Origin: an uncultured Holophaga sp.
Lineage (GTDB): Bacteria > Acidobacteriota > Holophagae > Holophagales > Holophagaceae
Direction of reading: 5' to 3'
Assembly (NCBI RefSeq): GCF_963677305.1
Contig: NZ_OY781925.1
Span: forward strand, 1,637,001-1,701,000
Length of the DNA: 64,000 nucleotides
Every line of letters begins with the position of its first letter. Position 1 is the first letter of the stretch. Shown here in pieces: positions 29,192 to 38,410 of the stretch. The position numbers and the translations under genes were made by a program. The notes under the pieces are model-generated. The model ran no database searches. It was given only the letters and a program-made list of their open reading frames with translations, and had not been told where the DNA came from.

Positions 29192-29568
29192 AGAATCCCT
29201 AGACCCTCCCAGCGTTCGGGCGGATGCAGGCGGCAGCGCCAACCGTTCCAGCTCACCCGCTGGAAGGTGATGGAGCCGGGCCAGGGCACCCGGTCCAGCC
29301 AGGTGCGGAGGGCCCGCTGGAGCCTCAGACGCTGCTCCGGGCCTAGGGCGAGGTCAGCCGGACTCCAGGCACCCCTGCGCCTCGCTTTGACCTCCACCAG
29401 GCGGAGTTCCTCTCCCCTCACCAGCAGCAGGTCCAGCTCCGAACGCCCGATGGAGAGATTCCAGCCCACCAAGTCCCACCCCCGGAACCATAGGAGCCAG
29501 AGGGTCATCCGCTCCATGCGGTGTCCCCAGGCCCGGGCCCTCCTGCCTTTTGTTGATGAATTCATCAT
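29176..29568 (-). CDS. yraN: YraN/UPF0102 family protein, predicted endonuclease fold
   Basis: 130 residues of UPF0102. The PD-(D/E)XK-like core is visible as GWNLSIGRSELDLLLVRGEELRLVEVKARRR (about 36-66), with Glu/Asp in SELDL and the E-x-K of VEVKAR. The family is often encoded near RNase HII; that neighbour is absent here. The start at 29568 (or ATG 29565) is needed to retain the N-terminal helix KGRRARAWGHRMERM. A 12-bp palindrome GATGAATTCATC (29555-29566) covers the start region, facing the divergent FUSC gene. The cellular role is unproven; DNA processing is presumed. Confidence 0.82.
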   Translation of the reverse strand: MMNSSTKGRRARAWGHRMERMTLWLLWFRGWDLVGWNLSIGRSELDLLLVRGEELRLVEVKARRRGAWSPADLALGPEQRLRLQRALRTWLDRVPWPGSITFQRVSWNGWRCRLHPPERWEGLGILRKDV

Positions 29569-29607
29569 TTAGACCAGAATGTCCGCCACAGGTTAGACTC
29601 TTTTCCC

Positions 29608-30630
29608 ATGGCATGGAAGCGCTTTCCCTGGGTTGGCTGGTCGGATGCGAGGCTGGGGGCCCGCTTGGCGGTGGTGGCGGTGGCGGCCATGCTCGTGGCC
29701 CGGTTGATGGGACTGCACGCCTTCTACTGGGCGGGGATCTCGGCCTTGATCGTCAGTGCGGGGAGCCCTGGGGGAAGCCTGGTCGCTGGAATGAAGCGCT
29801 CTGGGGCAACCCTGGTGGGGCTGGGGGTTGGTGTTGCCATGGTCCGCCTCCTGGGGCACTCCTTCCTGGCGGCCGGGGTGGCCATTGCCCTGGCCATCCT
29901 GATCAGCCAGGGTGTGGGACTCAAGAGCGCCGCCCGGGTGGCGGCCCTCACCACCCTCTTCCCCATCAGTGTCGTGATGGAGGGGCAGGGGCTCCAGCAG
30001 TCCCTGGCCACCTCCTTCAGCCGGGCCGAGAATGTCCTCATCGGGTGCGCTGTGACCATGGTGCTGGACTGGCTCCTTTGGCCGGAGCGCCCTGGGGCCA
30101 AGCTCCGGCGGCGCCTGGAGCTGGATGCGTTGGACGCCTGTCGGCAGTCGGCGGAGCTGCTCCTGGCTTATGTGGGATTGAGCGGGCTTCCGGTGGCGGG
30201 ATCCTTCCAGGCGGCTCTGGCCGCCCAGGGAGAGCGCTCTGCTTTGCTGAACGCCGCCATGGCCGAACCTGAGGAGGGGGAGCGCACCCGCGCAGGCTAC
30301 CTGGCCCGGGCCGAAGTCGTGCAGCGGCTCTCGGAGCAACGGCAAGTGCTGGGGGAGATCGTCCCGGCTGCCCTCGGGGATCGGGTGCAGGGCCTGCTCC
30401 GGGAGCCCCTGGCGGGCTTTGCACGGGCCCTGGCCGCCTGGGGAGGTCCTGGCAGTGGGGTGCAGGCGCTGGAGACCGCCCGGAAGGAACTGGATCTCGC
30501 TTACCAGGAGATACGGGGGGAGCGGGGCACCCTGGCCCACCCGGTGGAGGAGGTCTTCCGCTTTCTGGGGGCCATCCAGGCCTGCCATGGTCTCGAGGCG
30601 GCTCTCCGGCGCCTGGAGACCGGGCCATGA
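29608..30630 (+). CDS. FUSC/aromatic acid exporter-like membrane protein
   Basis: 340 residues. N-terminal six-helix block (about 17-155: LGARLAVVAVAAMLVARLMG, FYWAGISALIVSAGSPGGS, GATLVGLGVGVAMVRLLG ... VLIGCAVTMVLDWLLWP) typical of FUSC/ArAE proteins, then a cytoplasmic helical region (160-340) rich in Glu/Arg. Proteins of this class export aromatic carboxylates or relieve metabolite stress. A possible -10 TAGACT (29594-29599) ends 8 bases before ATG, so the mRNA may be nearly leaderless. Its stop overlaps the uvrC start (ATGA). Confidence 0.8.
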   Translation: MAWKRFPWVGWSDARLGARLAVVAVAAMLVARLMGLHAFYWAGISALIVSAGSPGGSLVAGMKRSGATLVGLGVGVAMVRLLGHSFLAAGVAIALAILISQGVGLKSAARVAALTTLFPISVVMEGQGLQQSLATSFSRAENVLIGCAVTMVLDWLLWPERPGAKLRRRLELDALDACRQSAELLLAYVGLSGLPVAGSFQAALAAQGERSALLNAAMAEPEEGERTRAGYLARAEVVQRLSEQRQVLGEIVPAALGDRVQGLLREPLAGFARALAAWGGPGSGVQALETARKELDLAYQEIRGERGTLAHPVEEVFRFLGAIQACHGLEAALRRLETGP

Positions 30631-32453
30631 GCCGGGGGACCCTGACCCGCAGCAACCTGGAGCGCAGCCCGGCCCTGGCCCGCAAGCTCCAGGACCTGCC
30701 CACCCGTCCCGGGGTCTACCTCTATCGGGACGAGGCGGGGGCCCTGCTCTACGTCGGCAAGGCCAAGGTTCTGCGCAACCGGGTGAAGAGCTACTTCCAG
30801 ACCAAGCAGCACGACGCCAAGACCCGCCGACTGGTGGCCCGCATCTGGGATCTGGAGTTCATCGTCTGCGCCACTGAGCTGGAAGCCCTGGTGCTGGAGA
30901 ACAACCTCATCAAGGAGCACACCCCGCCCTTCAATATCCTGCTGAGGGATGACAAGAGCTACCCCTACGTCAAGCTCACTTGGCGCAATGCCTTCCCCCA
31001 GGTCTTCGTGACCCGCAAGGTGAAGAAGGACGGTAGCCTCTACTTCGGCCCCTTCTTCCCCGCCAGCACTGCCTACCGCACGGCGGAACTGGTCCACCGC
31101 TTCTTCCAGATCCGGGACTGCGACCTGGACATCGATGGCAAGCGGGGCAGGGCCTGTATGAAATTCCAGTTGCATCGTTGCACCGCCCCCTGCATCGGGG
31201 CCGTGGATCAGGAGGCCTACCGGGAGCAGGCCCGGGAGGCCAGGCTCTTCCTGGAGGGCAAGCGGGATGAGTTGAAGTCCCGGCTGGAGGCGGCCATGTG
31301 GCAGGCGGCGGAGCACAGCGCCTTCGAGCAGGCGGCCCGCTACCGGGACAGCCTCCAGCAGTTGGATGCCTGGTTCACCAAGCAGAAGGCGGCGGTGGCC
31401 GACCAGGAGGACATGGATCTCTATGGCAGTGCGGTGCTGGATGGGCGGGCCTGCGTCCACCGCCTGGTGCTGCGTGCCGGGCGCATGGTGGGGCGGCAGG
31501 AATACGTCCTGGAGGAGGTGGAGGCCTTCGATGGAGGCGTGCTGGCGGAGGTCCTACAGCGGGTCTACGCGGAGGAACCCGTCCCGGCCCGCATCCTGGT
31601 GGAGCTGGAACCCGAGAATGCTGATCTTCTGCGGGAGTGGCTGGGCTCCATGCGGGGGGCCAAGCCCTTCCTGGCGGTGCCCCAGCGGGGGGAGAAGGTG
31701 GAGCTGCTTCAGATGGCCCAGGAAAACGCCCGGCTGGCCCTGGAGCGGAAGTTCGAGCCCGCCCGGCTCAACCAGGCGGTGCTGGAGGGGCTCCAGGCCT
31801 TCCTGGGCCTGGCCCACCTGCCGCGGCGCATGGAGTGCTTCGACATCAGCCACGGCCAGGGCAGGGAGGTGGTCGCCTCCTGCGTGGTCTTCCAGGACGG
31901 GGTGCCGGACCGCGGCAGTTACCGGCGCTTCAAGATGACCAACGAGCAGAACGATGACTTCGCCAATATGCATGAGGCCATCACCCGGCGCTTCTCCCGG
32001 CTCCAGCGGGAGGGGCGGGAGTTCCCGGACCTGCTGCTCATCGACGGGGGCCTGGGGCAGCTCCACGCCGCCGAAGCCGCCCTCGAGGCTCTGGGGCTCA
32101 GTACCCAGGAGCGAGCCTCTCTGGCCAAGAAGGAGGAGCTGGTCTATCGTCCAGGGCTCGCCGAGCCCCTGCGGATCCCCAGGAGCAGCCCGGTGATCCA
32201 GCTGCTCCAGCGTATCCGGGACGAGGCCCACCGCTTCGCCATCACCTACCACCGCGCCCTGCGGGCCAAGCGGACCCTCCAGACCGAGTTGACCCGGATC
32301 CCGGGGGTGGGGGAGGCCACGGCCCGGAAGCTCCTCCAGGCTTTCGGCAGCGTCCAGGGGGTCCGGGAGGCAAGCCTGGAGCAGCTGGTTGACGCGGCTG
32401 GCCGTGCCGTTGCGGGGAGGGTCGAGACCTGGCGGAAGGATGCTGGAGGCTGA
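30627..32453 (+). CDS. uvrC: excinuclease ABC subunit C
   Basis: 608 residues, full length for UvrC, which makes the dual incisions in nucleotide excision repair with UvrA/UvrB. N-terminal GIY-YIG nuclease (RPGVYLYRDEAGALLYVGKAK, about 27-47), Cys-bearing region (KRGRACMKFQLHRCTAPC), UVR motif (about 205-240), UvrC RNase H-like endonuclease domain (MECFDISHGQGREVVASCVVF; LLIDGGLGQLHAAEAAL) and C-terminal helix-hairpin-helix pair (LTRIPGVGEATARKLLQAFG). Overlaps the FUSC stop by 4 bases. Confidence 0.97.
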   Translation: MSRGTLTRSNLERSPALARKLQDLPTRPGVYLYRDEAGALLYVGKAKVLRNRVKSYFQTKQHDAKTRRLVARIWDLEFIVCATELEALVLENNLIKEHTPPFNILLRDDKSYPYVKLTWRNAFPQVFVTRKVKKDGSLYFGPFFPASTAYRTAELVHRFFQIRDCDLDIDGKRGRACMKFQLHRCTAPCIGAVDQEAYREQAREARLFLEGKRDELKSRLEAAMWQAAEHSAFEQAARYRDSLQQLDAWFTKQKAAVADQEDMDLYGSAVLDGRACVHRLVLRAGRMVGRQEYVLEEVEAFDGGVLAEVLQRVYAEEPVPARILVELEPENADLLREWLGSMRGAKPFLAVPQRGEKVELLQMAQENARLALERKFEPARLNQAVLEGLQAFLGLAHLPRRMECFDISHGQGREVVASCVVFQDGVPDRGSYRRFKMTNEQNDDFANMHEAITRRFSRLQREGREFPDLLLIDGGLGQLHAAEAALEALGLSTQERASLAKKEELVYRPGLAEPLRIPRSSPVIQLLQRIRDEAHRFAITYHRALRAKRTLQTELTRIPGVGEATARKLLQAFGSVQGVREASLEQLVDAAGRAVAGRVETWRKDAGG

Positions 32454-32456
32454 GTC

Positions 32457-33254
32457 TCAGCGGGGCAGTTTGCCCAGGAGTCCCCGATCGAGGTAGGCCT
32501 GGACCGTCTTTCTGACCGTTTCGTGGCCATCCTGGAGGGCCTGCAGGGAGAGGTCGAGCAGGTCCACCAGGCGTTCCTGGCTGCGGCTGATCCGCTGCAG
32601 GAAGTGGCCGGGATCCAGCCCCGGATTGGTGCAGTCCTCCGGCCTCAGGGCGAGGGGGCTGATGACCTGCCCCTGGTCGAGGTCGACCAGGACCGCCCCG
32701 CCGAGGGTGGCCTCCAGACTGCTGCGGGCAAAGGCGTGCCAGACGATCACATCGACTTGGGGTGGCATGGGCGGGAGCCCGTAGAGGTCCACGGTCCGCT
32801 CCCGATCCTGGGGGATCCGGGGATAGAGGTGCAGATGGGTCAGGGGCTGGGGCTGCTCCTGCGGGTCCCAGAGCCGGTACGGGGATCCCGGTGGGAAAGT
32901 GAGGATGTCCAGGGTCTCCCGCCTCAAGGGGCCCGTCAGGAAAGAGGTCCTGTTCAGGGGGGAGCCGGAGTGGAGGAGGTAGAGAGCAAAGCAGATCCGG
33001 ATGAAGGGGGCCGGCAGATGCCTGGGGACATGCCCCCCGTAGTGGACCGGCGAGATCCACTGGCTGCTGCTGCGCTGCTCTGGCCGCTGATGGGTCCAGA
33101 GACGGTCCACCTCCCGGAACATCCGGTTGAGATCCTGCCGGGAGGCGTCAAAGCTCGCGTTGGCCAGGATGACCCGCTCCAGGTCCCGCAGGATGGCCGC
33201 ATGTCCGGGGAAGTATTCAGTGAGCATGGGGGTCAGGGGATCCTTGATGGCCAT
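32457..33254 (-). CDS. uncharacterised protein
   Basis: About 265 residues from ATG at 33254 (MAIKDPLTPMLTEYF); ATG 33227 is an alternative start. Soluble, no signal peptide or TM. Segments such as ILRDLERVILANASFD, NRMFREVDRLWTHQR, LLHSGSPLNRTSFLTG and VIVWHAFARSSLEATLGGAV suggest an alpha/beta protein with a helical C-terminus (SQERLVDLLDLSLQALQDGH). I do not recognise a family. It converges on uvrC with a 3-base gap. Codon use and GC look like those of its neighbours. Confidence 0.7.
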   Translation of the reverse strand: MAIKDPLTPMLTEYFPGHAAILRDLERVILANASFDASRQDLNRMFREVDRLWTHQRPEQRSSSQWISPVHYGGHVPRHLPAPFIRICFALYLLHSGSPLNRTSFLTGPLRRETLDILTFPPGSPYRLWDPQEQPQPLTHLHLYPRIPQDRERTVDLYGLPPMPPQVDVIVWHAFARSSLEATLGGAVLVDLDQGQVISPLALRPEDCTNPGLDPGHFLQRISRSQERLVDLLDLSLQALQDGHETVRKTVQAYLDRGLLGKLPR

Positions 33255-33400
33255 GACGCGGATACAGGGATGCCTGCGGGTGGGCCGGTCTGGGAACCGG
33301 ACGCGCCTGCAGGCCAGGAGTCGAGTCCCTGGGCGGGAAGCGCAGGGACTGCCATAGAGTGTAGCCGGGAATCCCTCTTCGTTCCTGGATCCCTTACGGA

Positions 33401-33424
33401 AAAAGGAGGGCCTGGAGCCCTCCT
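33401..33424 (-). terminator. Rho-independent terminator
   Basis: On the minus strand AGGAGGGC-TCCAG-GCCCTCCT (33424-33404) is a perfect 8-bp stem followed at once by a T-run (33403-33401 and into CC). It lies 24 bases past the stop of the Sel1-repeat gene, the expected position for its terminator. Confidence 0.75.
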
Positions 33425-33447
33425 GTCGAATCGGGTGTGGTCCCCAG

Positions 33448-34218
33448 CTACTGCTTGAGCTTGCCTTCCAGTGCCTCCAGGGTCTTCTGGGCGCTGGGGC
33501 TCCCGGCCGAGGCGGCCATGCGGAACCAGCGCAGACCCTCCTCACGGTTCTGCGGGACGTTCAGGCCGTAATAGTAGAAGTGTCCCAGCATCTCCATGGC
33601 AGTGGTGTCCCCGGCCTCGGCCCGCTGCAGGTAGGGCTGGACGGTGGCATTGACCACCGGTTTCTCCGCGGTGCCCAGTGCTTCATCCCGGGCTTCCGGG
33701 CGGGTGCCGAAAGCCCCCATGCGGTAGGCGACGAAACCGCCGATGCCGAGGATCACCAGCACGATGACGATCCCGATCAGGATGCCCCTGCCCATGCCAG
33801 AGCGTCTGGGGACAGGGGGCGGCAAGGGGGCAGGGGGAGGCGTGGCAGGCTCCTCGGGCAGGGCCTCCGGCACTTCGGGCAGACCTTGGAGCGTCAGCGT
33901 CTCGGTGGGGTCCGGAAAGAGGGAGGGGATGTCCTGGGTGGAGGCGGCGGGATGGGGTGCGGGCTCCTCTGGGAGAGCGAACTCCGGGGCCAGGGCTTCA
34001 GGGATCTCCGGAAGGCTCCTCAGGGTGATGGTCTCGGCGGGGTCCTGGACCGTCTGGATGGTCTGGGTCTCGAAGGGTGAGGAGGCCGGTTGCTCCACAG
34101 GAATGGGCTGGGTGCCCAGGGTGTGGGGTGCCGCTTCGCCGATGGGCAGGCGGAGCGTGGCATCGATGGGCTCCTGGGGGGGGAGGGGGATCGGGCCGGT
34201 CTTGGAGGGGTCGCTCAT
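33448..34218 (-). CDS. Sel1-repeat membrane-anchored protein with duplicated N-terminal motif
   Basis: 256 residues from ATG at 34218 (MSDPSKTGPIPLP), RBS AGGAAAAG. The first 140 residues are Pro/Glu-rich and predicted disordered, with a near-duplicate element: DPAETITLRSLPEIPEAL and DPTETLTLQGLPEVPEAL. One TM segment at about 147-170 (GILIGIVIVLVILGIGGFVAY) follows a basic stretch, placing the C-terminus outside the cytoplasm. A Sel1-like repeat (QRAEAGDTTAMEMLGHFYYY, then NREEGLRWFRMAASAGSP) ends the protein. The Thr-rich motifs could be kinase targets, but that is speculation. Confidence 0.75.
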   Translation of the reverse strand: MSDPSKTGPIPLPPQEPIDATLRLPIGEAAPHTLGTQPIPVEQPASSPFETQTIQTVQDPAETITLRSLPEIPEALAPEFALPEEPAPHPAASTQDIPSLFPDPTETLTLQGLPEVPEALPEEPATPPPAPLPPPVPRRSGMGRGILIGIVIVLVILGIGGFVAYRMGAFGTRPEARDEALGTAEKPVVNATVQPYLQRAEAGDTTAMEMLGHFYYYGLNVPQNREEGLRWFRMAASAGSPSAQKTLEALEGKLKQ

Positions 34219-34301
34219 GATCTTTTCCTGAACAGGTCCCCCAGCATAGCGTCTCCATGGCGCATGGGGAGTACCATGAAAGGATACGCCTGGAGTCCTG
34301 C

Positions 34302-34619
34302 ATGTCCCTGTCGCTTCCCTTCCAGATGGATCAGCTGGTGGTCCTTGTCCTGAGGGAGCCCCGGGAGCGGCTCTGGGGCCGGCTCCTGGGGCTGGAGAGT
34401 GCGGGGATCGCCCTCCGGGGGGTCGAACTCCGGCCCTGGGAGGAGATTCTGGGGCTGGTCCGAAGGGGCGAAGGGGACCAGGTCTCGCTCTCCACCCGTT
34501 TCGTGCCCATGCACCGGGTCGAGAGCCTCTATCTGGACGAACCCAGCTCGGGGGTCTCGAGTCTGGAGGAGGAGTTCCGGCAGCGGACCGGACAGGAGGC
34601 CCGTGTCTTCCTCGGGTAG
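34302..34619 (+). CDS. uncharacterised small beta-rich protein
   Basis: 105 residues from ATG at 34302, GGAG at 34292-34295. Reads MSLSLPFQMDQLVVLVLREP, then RLWGRLLGLESAGIALRGVEL, later STRFVPMHRVESLYLDEP. The pattern of a strand, a 'G-x-L-x-G-x-x-x-x-G-I-x-L-x-G' turn, and a final 'hxVESLYLDE' strand recalls small beta-barrels of the Sm-like or PRC type, but I cannot assign it. It lies between a divergent Sel1 gene and purN, whose possible -10 box (TAGACT, 34617-34622) overlaps its stop codon. Confidence 0.6.
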   Translation: MSLSLPFQMDQLVVLVLREPRERLWGRLLGLESAGIALRGVELRPWEEILGLVRRGEGDQVSLSTRFVPMHRVESLYLDEPSSGVSSLEEEFRQRTGQEARVFLG

Positions 34620-34645
34620 ACTGGGCTCTGCCTGACGGGAGTCCC

Positions 34646-35233
34646 ATGCATCGCATCGCCCTCTTCATCTCCGGAACCGGAGGCAACGCCCTCAACCTGC
34701 TGCGCGCCTGCCGTGAAGGCCGGGTCCCCGCCGAGGCGGTCCTGGCCATCTCCTCCAGCGCCAAGGCAGGCGGGGTGGAGCGCCTGCGGGCGGAGGGGCT
34801 GAGGGTGGAGGTGATCGAGCGGAGCGCCTTCCCTGATGAGGGGTCATACACCGAGGCCTGCCTGATCTGCGCAGAGAGGGCCGGTGCCGGATTCATCGCC
34901 CTGTGCGGTTGGCTCAAGAAGCTGGTGGTGCCTGCCCGATGGGAGGGGCGGATCCTGAACATCCACCCAGGTCCCCTGCCGCGCTTCGGGGGGGCCGGGA
35001 TGTATGGCATGAAGGTGCACCAGGCCGTCATCGCCGCCGGGGTTCCAGAGTCCGCCGTGACCATCCACCTCGTGGACAACGAATACGACCATGGGCGCCA
35101 ACTCCTGGCCCACCCCGTGCCCGTGCTTCCCGGGGACACCCCCGAGGTGCTGCAGAAACGGGTCTACGAGCAGGAGATGCTCCGCTACCCCGAGGTGCTG
35201 GCGGCGTACCTCAAGGAACGGCAGGCTCAGTAG
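34646..35233 (+). CDS. purN: phosphoribosylglycinamide formyltransferase
   Basis: 195 residues. Transfers a formyl group from 10-formyl-THF to GAR in purine synthesis. N-terminal IALFISGTGGNALNLL (phosphate-binding loop), GFIALCGWLKKLVVP, catalytic NIHPGPLPRFGG and VTIHLVDNEYDHG with the conserved Asn-His-Asp set. RBS GGGAG at 34636-34640. The folate-domain loop reads GGAGMYGMKVHQAV rather than the more usual GxHxHxxA form, a mild deviation. Its 3' end overlaps the converging rsmE by 7 bases. Confidence 0.92.
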   Translation: MHRIALFISGTGGNALNLLRACREGRVPAEAVLAISSSAKAGGVERLRAEGLRVEVIERSAFPDEGSYTEACLICAERAGAGFIALCGWLKKLVVPARWEGRILNIHPGPLPRFGGAGMYGMKVHQAVIAAGVPESAVTIHLVDNEYDHGRQLLAHPVPVLPGDTPEVLQKRVYEQEMLRYPEVLAAYLKERQAQ

Positions 35234-35934
35234 AGGCGCCCCACCAGGGCGGCGACGGCGGTCTCCACCCGGAGGATCCGGGGGCCCATCTCCACGGCCT
35301 GGAAACCCGCCCGGGCGAAGAGCCCCACCTCCTGGTCCAGGAAGCCGCCTTCGGGCCCGATGACCAGGGTGGCCGGGGCATTGATGCCCCTGGGGCAGGG
35401 GATCTCCGTGCCGGGGTGGGCCAGCAGGCGCAGGGTGCCTTTGGACAGCTCCGGGAGCTCATCTTCCACGAAGGGGCGCAGGAAGCGGCGGACCTGCAGT
35501 TCCGGCAGCACCGTGTCCCGGGCCTGCTCCAGGCCCAGGAGCTGCTGGTGGTGCAGGTTCTCCGCCTCCATGCGGGGGCTCTTCCAGTAGCTCTTCTCGA
35601 CCTTCCAGGCGTTGACGAGGAAGATGCGTCCCACCCCCAGGCTGGTGACCGACGCCAAGACCCGGTTGAGGACTTTGGGGCGGGGCAGGGCCAGGACGAG
35701 GGTCAGGGGGAGCTTGGGGGGGGGAGGGGTGTCGAGGCTGACCTCGAGCTCAAGGTGATCGGCTTCCAGGTGGAGGATCCGTCCGGTTCCCGTCAGCCCT
35801 CCAGCGAGTCCTACGCGCAGTTCGGCACCTTCTGAGAGCCGTTGGACCTCCTTGATGTGAAGCAGGCGGCGCCCTTCGATCCGGGCAGTGGTGCAGCTGG
35901 TGAAGTCGGTGGGCTGGAGGATGACGAGATTCAT
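35227..35934 (-). CDS. rsmE: 16S rRNA (uracil-1498-N3)-methyltransferase
   Basis: 235 residues from ATG at 35934 (MNLVILQPTDF). RsmE family SPOUT methyltransferase acting on 16S rRNA U1498. The N-terminal PUA-like part includes RRLLHIKEVQRLSEGAELRV; the SPOUT knot shows LVIGPEGGFLDQEV (about 190-203), MGPRILRVETAVAAL and the SAM-binding NAWKVEKSYWKSPRM. The length is typical. Divergent from the next hybrid kinase. Confidence 0.94.
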   Translation of the reverse strand: MNLVILQPTDFTSCTTARIEGRRLLHIKEVQRLSEGAELRVGLAGGLTGTGRILHLEADHLELEVSLDTPPPPKLPLTLVLALPRPKVLNRVLASVTSLGVGRIFLVNAWKVEKSYWKSPRMEAENLHHQQLLGLEQARDTVLPELQVRRFLRPFVEDELPELSKGTLRLLAHPGTEIPCPRGINAPATLVIGPEGGFLDQEVGLFARAGFQAVEMGPRILRVETAVAALVGRLY

Positions 35935-35977
35935 GGGGGAATTCCGGATAGGAGTCCTCAAGGACGTGGTTTACAGT

Positions 35978-38332
35978 ATGGCTTTCAAGAGGGTGGACCG
36001 CTTGATCGAGCATCCCGACATCGACCGCACGGCCTTGCTTGAGGCCTGTCATGTCGTCTCCCGGGGGGCAGGTCTGCTCTTCGATCCGGAGTCCCAGGCC
36101 TGCCTGTGGGTCGAGTCCGAGTATGCCCGCATGACCGGATGCACCCTCGATGAACTCCAGGAAGGCGGTCTGGCGGTCTATCTCAACAGGATCCACCCCG
36201 AGGACATTCCCTTCATGGGCTGGCTGGTCTCCGGGGCTCCCTCGACCTGCCTGCTCCAGGACCACACCATGGTGGCGCAGCAGGAATACCGCATCCGCCA
36301 TCGGGACGGGGACTGGAAGTGGGTCCGGACCCAGTGGACGCCCCTGGTCCAGCGGGGCCGCAACCTCATCTTGGCGGTCTCCTGGGACATCACCCTGGGC
36401 AGGACCCTGGATGAGGAGATGTTCCGGAACCGGACGCTGCTGGCGGAGGCCCAGAAGATGGGAGGCTTCGGCTGTTTCGAGTGCCACCCCGGCATGGGGG
36501 ATCACTTCTGGTCCGAGAGTCTCTATGAACTCACCGGGCGGGACGCCGCCAAGGGGCCTCCTGACCTGGAGGAACTCCTGGAGCGCATCCATCCCGAGGA
36601 CCGGGATGCCTTTCTGGAGTGGCGCACCGCCCTGCCCCATGGAGGATCCCCGGAACTGGAATACCGGCTGCGGGGTGCTGCGGACCGCTTCTGCTGCATC
36701 CACTGCCGGGCCCAGTGGGTCCCCCAGGCTGGAGGGAGGGCGGGTCGGATCCTGGGGGTCTGCCAGGATGTGACTGCGTCGAGACTCCGGGAGGCGGAAC
36801 TCCGGGAGAGTGTGGAACGCTTCCATGAGCTGGCCGGACGCCTGCCCCAGTCGGTCTTCGAGACCGACGCGCAGGGCTGCTTCACCTATGTCAACCAGTG
36901 CGGAATCACGATCTCTGGCTATACCGAAGAGGAGATCCTGGGGCGCCCCGTGATCCACCTCCTGGTGCCCGAGGATCGGGAGCGGGCTCTTGTGGATCTG
37001 CATGGCGTGATGACCGGAGGCCGCTCTGGCCACGAGTACATGGCCTTGAGAAAGGACGGGACGTCCTATCCCGTCATGGTTCATTCGTCTCCGATTGTCC
37101 GTTCCGGGGAGGCGACCGGCATCCGGGGGATCCTGGTGGACCTCTCCGAGCAGCGACGCACCCGGGAGGAGCGGCGGAGTCTCCAGGAGCGGCTGATCCA
37201 GGCGGAGAAGATGGAGGCCATCGGACAGCTCGCCGGAGGGGTGGCTCATGACTTCAACAACCACCTGAGCGCCATCATGGGCTTCGCGGAGATGCTCCAG
37301 GATCAGCTCAAGGGCTCCCCCCTCGCCCGCTACGCCGGCAACATCCTCAAGTCCAGCCAGCGCTCGGCCGAGCTGACCAAGCAGCTCCTGGCTTTCGCTC
37401 GAAAGGGCAAGTACCTGACGGTGGAGGTGGACGTCCATGAGATCGTCCACGAGGTGCTTCAGATCCTGGAGCACAGCATCGACCGCCGTATCCTGCTGAA
37501 GACCGCCCTGGGGGCCCGCCCGTCCCTGACTCTGGGGGACCCCACCCAGATCCAGAATGCCCTCATGAACCTGGCCATCAATGCGCGGGATGCCATGCCG
37601 GAAGGGGGGGAACTCTGGATCCGGACGGCTGTGAAAACCCTGGACGAGGCTTCCTGCGCCACCCTCCCCTATGAGCTGGCCCCGGGGCGCTTCCTGGAGC
37701 TGACCGTCAGCGATACGGGTGTGGGCATGGATCGGGAGACCCAGAAGCGCGCCTTCGATCCCTTCTTCACCACCAAGGAGACCGGAAGGGGTACAGGTCT
37801 TGGTCTGGCCTCGGTGTACGGCATTGTGAAGCACCACCGGGGCGCCATTGAAGTGATGAGCGAGCTCGGGGTGGGCACCAGCTTCACGCTCTTCCTGCCC
37901 CTCCATGAAGCCGGGGCCGCTGATGCCCCCGATGAGGAGAGTCTCCGCTACGCCTCCAGCCGCCAGTCCATCCTGGTCGTGGAGGATGAGCCCATGGTGG
38001 GTGAGATGCTCCTGGAGATGCTGGGCCAGTTGGGCTACTCGGCCACCCTGGTGGGGGACGGACTGGAGGCTGTGGAGCGCTATCGGGAGCGCTGGAAGAC
38101 CGTGGACCTCGTCATCCTGGATATGGTGATGCCCCATCTGAGCGGCAAGGACACCTTCCGCCTCCTGCGGGAGGTCAATCCCGAGGTCCGGGTGCTCCTC
38201 TCCTCCGGCTACAGTGTGGAGGGCGAAGCCCAGGTTCTGCTGGAGGAAGGGGCCATCGGCTTCCTCCAGAAGCCCTATTTCCTCCTGGAGCTCAGCCAGG
38301 CGCTGTCCAGGATCTTCCCCGAGGGGCAGTGA
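35978..38332 (+). CDS. PAS hybrid sensor histidine kinase with receiver
   Basis: 784 residues from ATG at 35978 (MAFKRVDRLIEH), start uncertain because no strong RBS is seen. Soluble: no TM. Three PAS/PAC units (about 20-140, 150-270, 275-400), then HisKA with GGVAHDFNN (His424), HATPase (NLAINARDAMPEGG, VSDTGVGMD, RGTGLGLASVYG) and a C-terminal receiver (VVEDEPM; Asp715 in VILDMVMPHLSG; Lys in FLQKPY). Probably a cytoplasmic sensor. No Hpt or DNA-binding regulator adjoins it. Confidence 0.92.
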   Translation: MAFKRVDRLIEHPDIDRTALLEACHVVSRGAGLLFDPESQACLWVESEYARMTGCTLDELQEGGLAVYLNRIHPEDIPFMGWLVSGAPSTCLLQDHTMVAQQEYRIRHRDGDWKWVRTQWTPLVQRGRNLILAVSWDITLGRTLDEEMFRNRTLLAEAQKMGGFGCFECHPGMGDHFWSESLYELTGRDAAKGPPDLEELLERIHPEDRDAFLEWRTALPHGGSPELEYRLRGAADRFCCIHCRAQWVPQAGGRAGRILGVCQDVTASRLREAELRESVERFHELAGRLPQSVFETDAQGCFTYVNQCGITISGYTEEEILGRPVIHLLVPEDRERALVDLHGVMTGGRSGHEYMALRKDGTSYPVMVHSSPIVRSGEATGIRGILVDLSEQRRTREERRSLQERLIQAEKMEAIGQLAGGVAHDFNNHLSAIMGFAEMLQDQLKGSPLARYAGNILKSSQRSAELTKQLLAFARKGKYLTVEVDVHEIVHEVLQILEHSIDRRILLKTALGARPSLTLGDPTQIQNALMNLAINARDAMPEGGELWIRTAVKTLDEASCATLPYELAPGRFLELTVSDTGVGMDRETQKRAFDPFFTTKETGRGTGLGLASVYGIVKHHRGAIEVMSELGVGTSFTLFLPLHEAGAADAPDEESLRYASSRQSILVVEDEPMVGEMLLEMLGQLGYSATLVGDGLEAVERYRERWKTVDLVILDMVMPHLSGKDTFRLLREVNPEVRVLLSSGYSVEGEAQVLLEEGAIGFLQKPYFLLELSQALSRIFPEGQ

Positions 38333-38410
38333 CCCCCCTGTGCCCATGGCATCGGGGTTGCTAGACTGCTCAGTTGGGCCCCTCGGGGTTCTGCATCCCT
38401 GGAGACCTCT

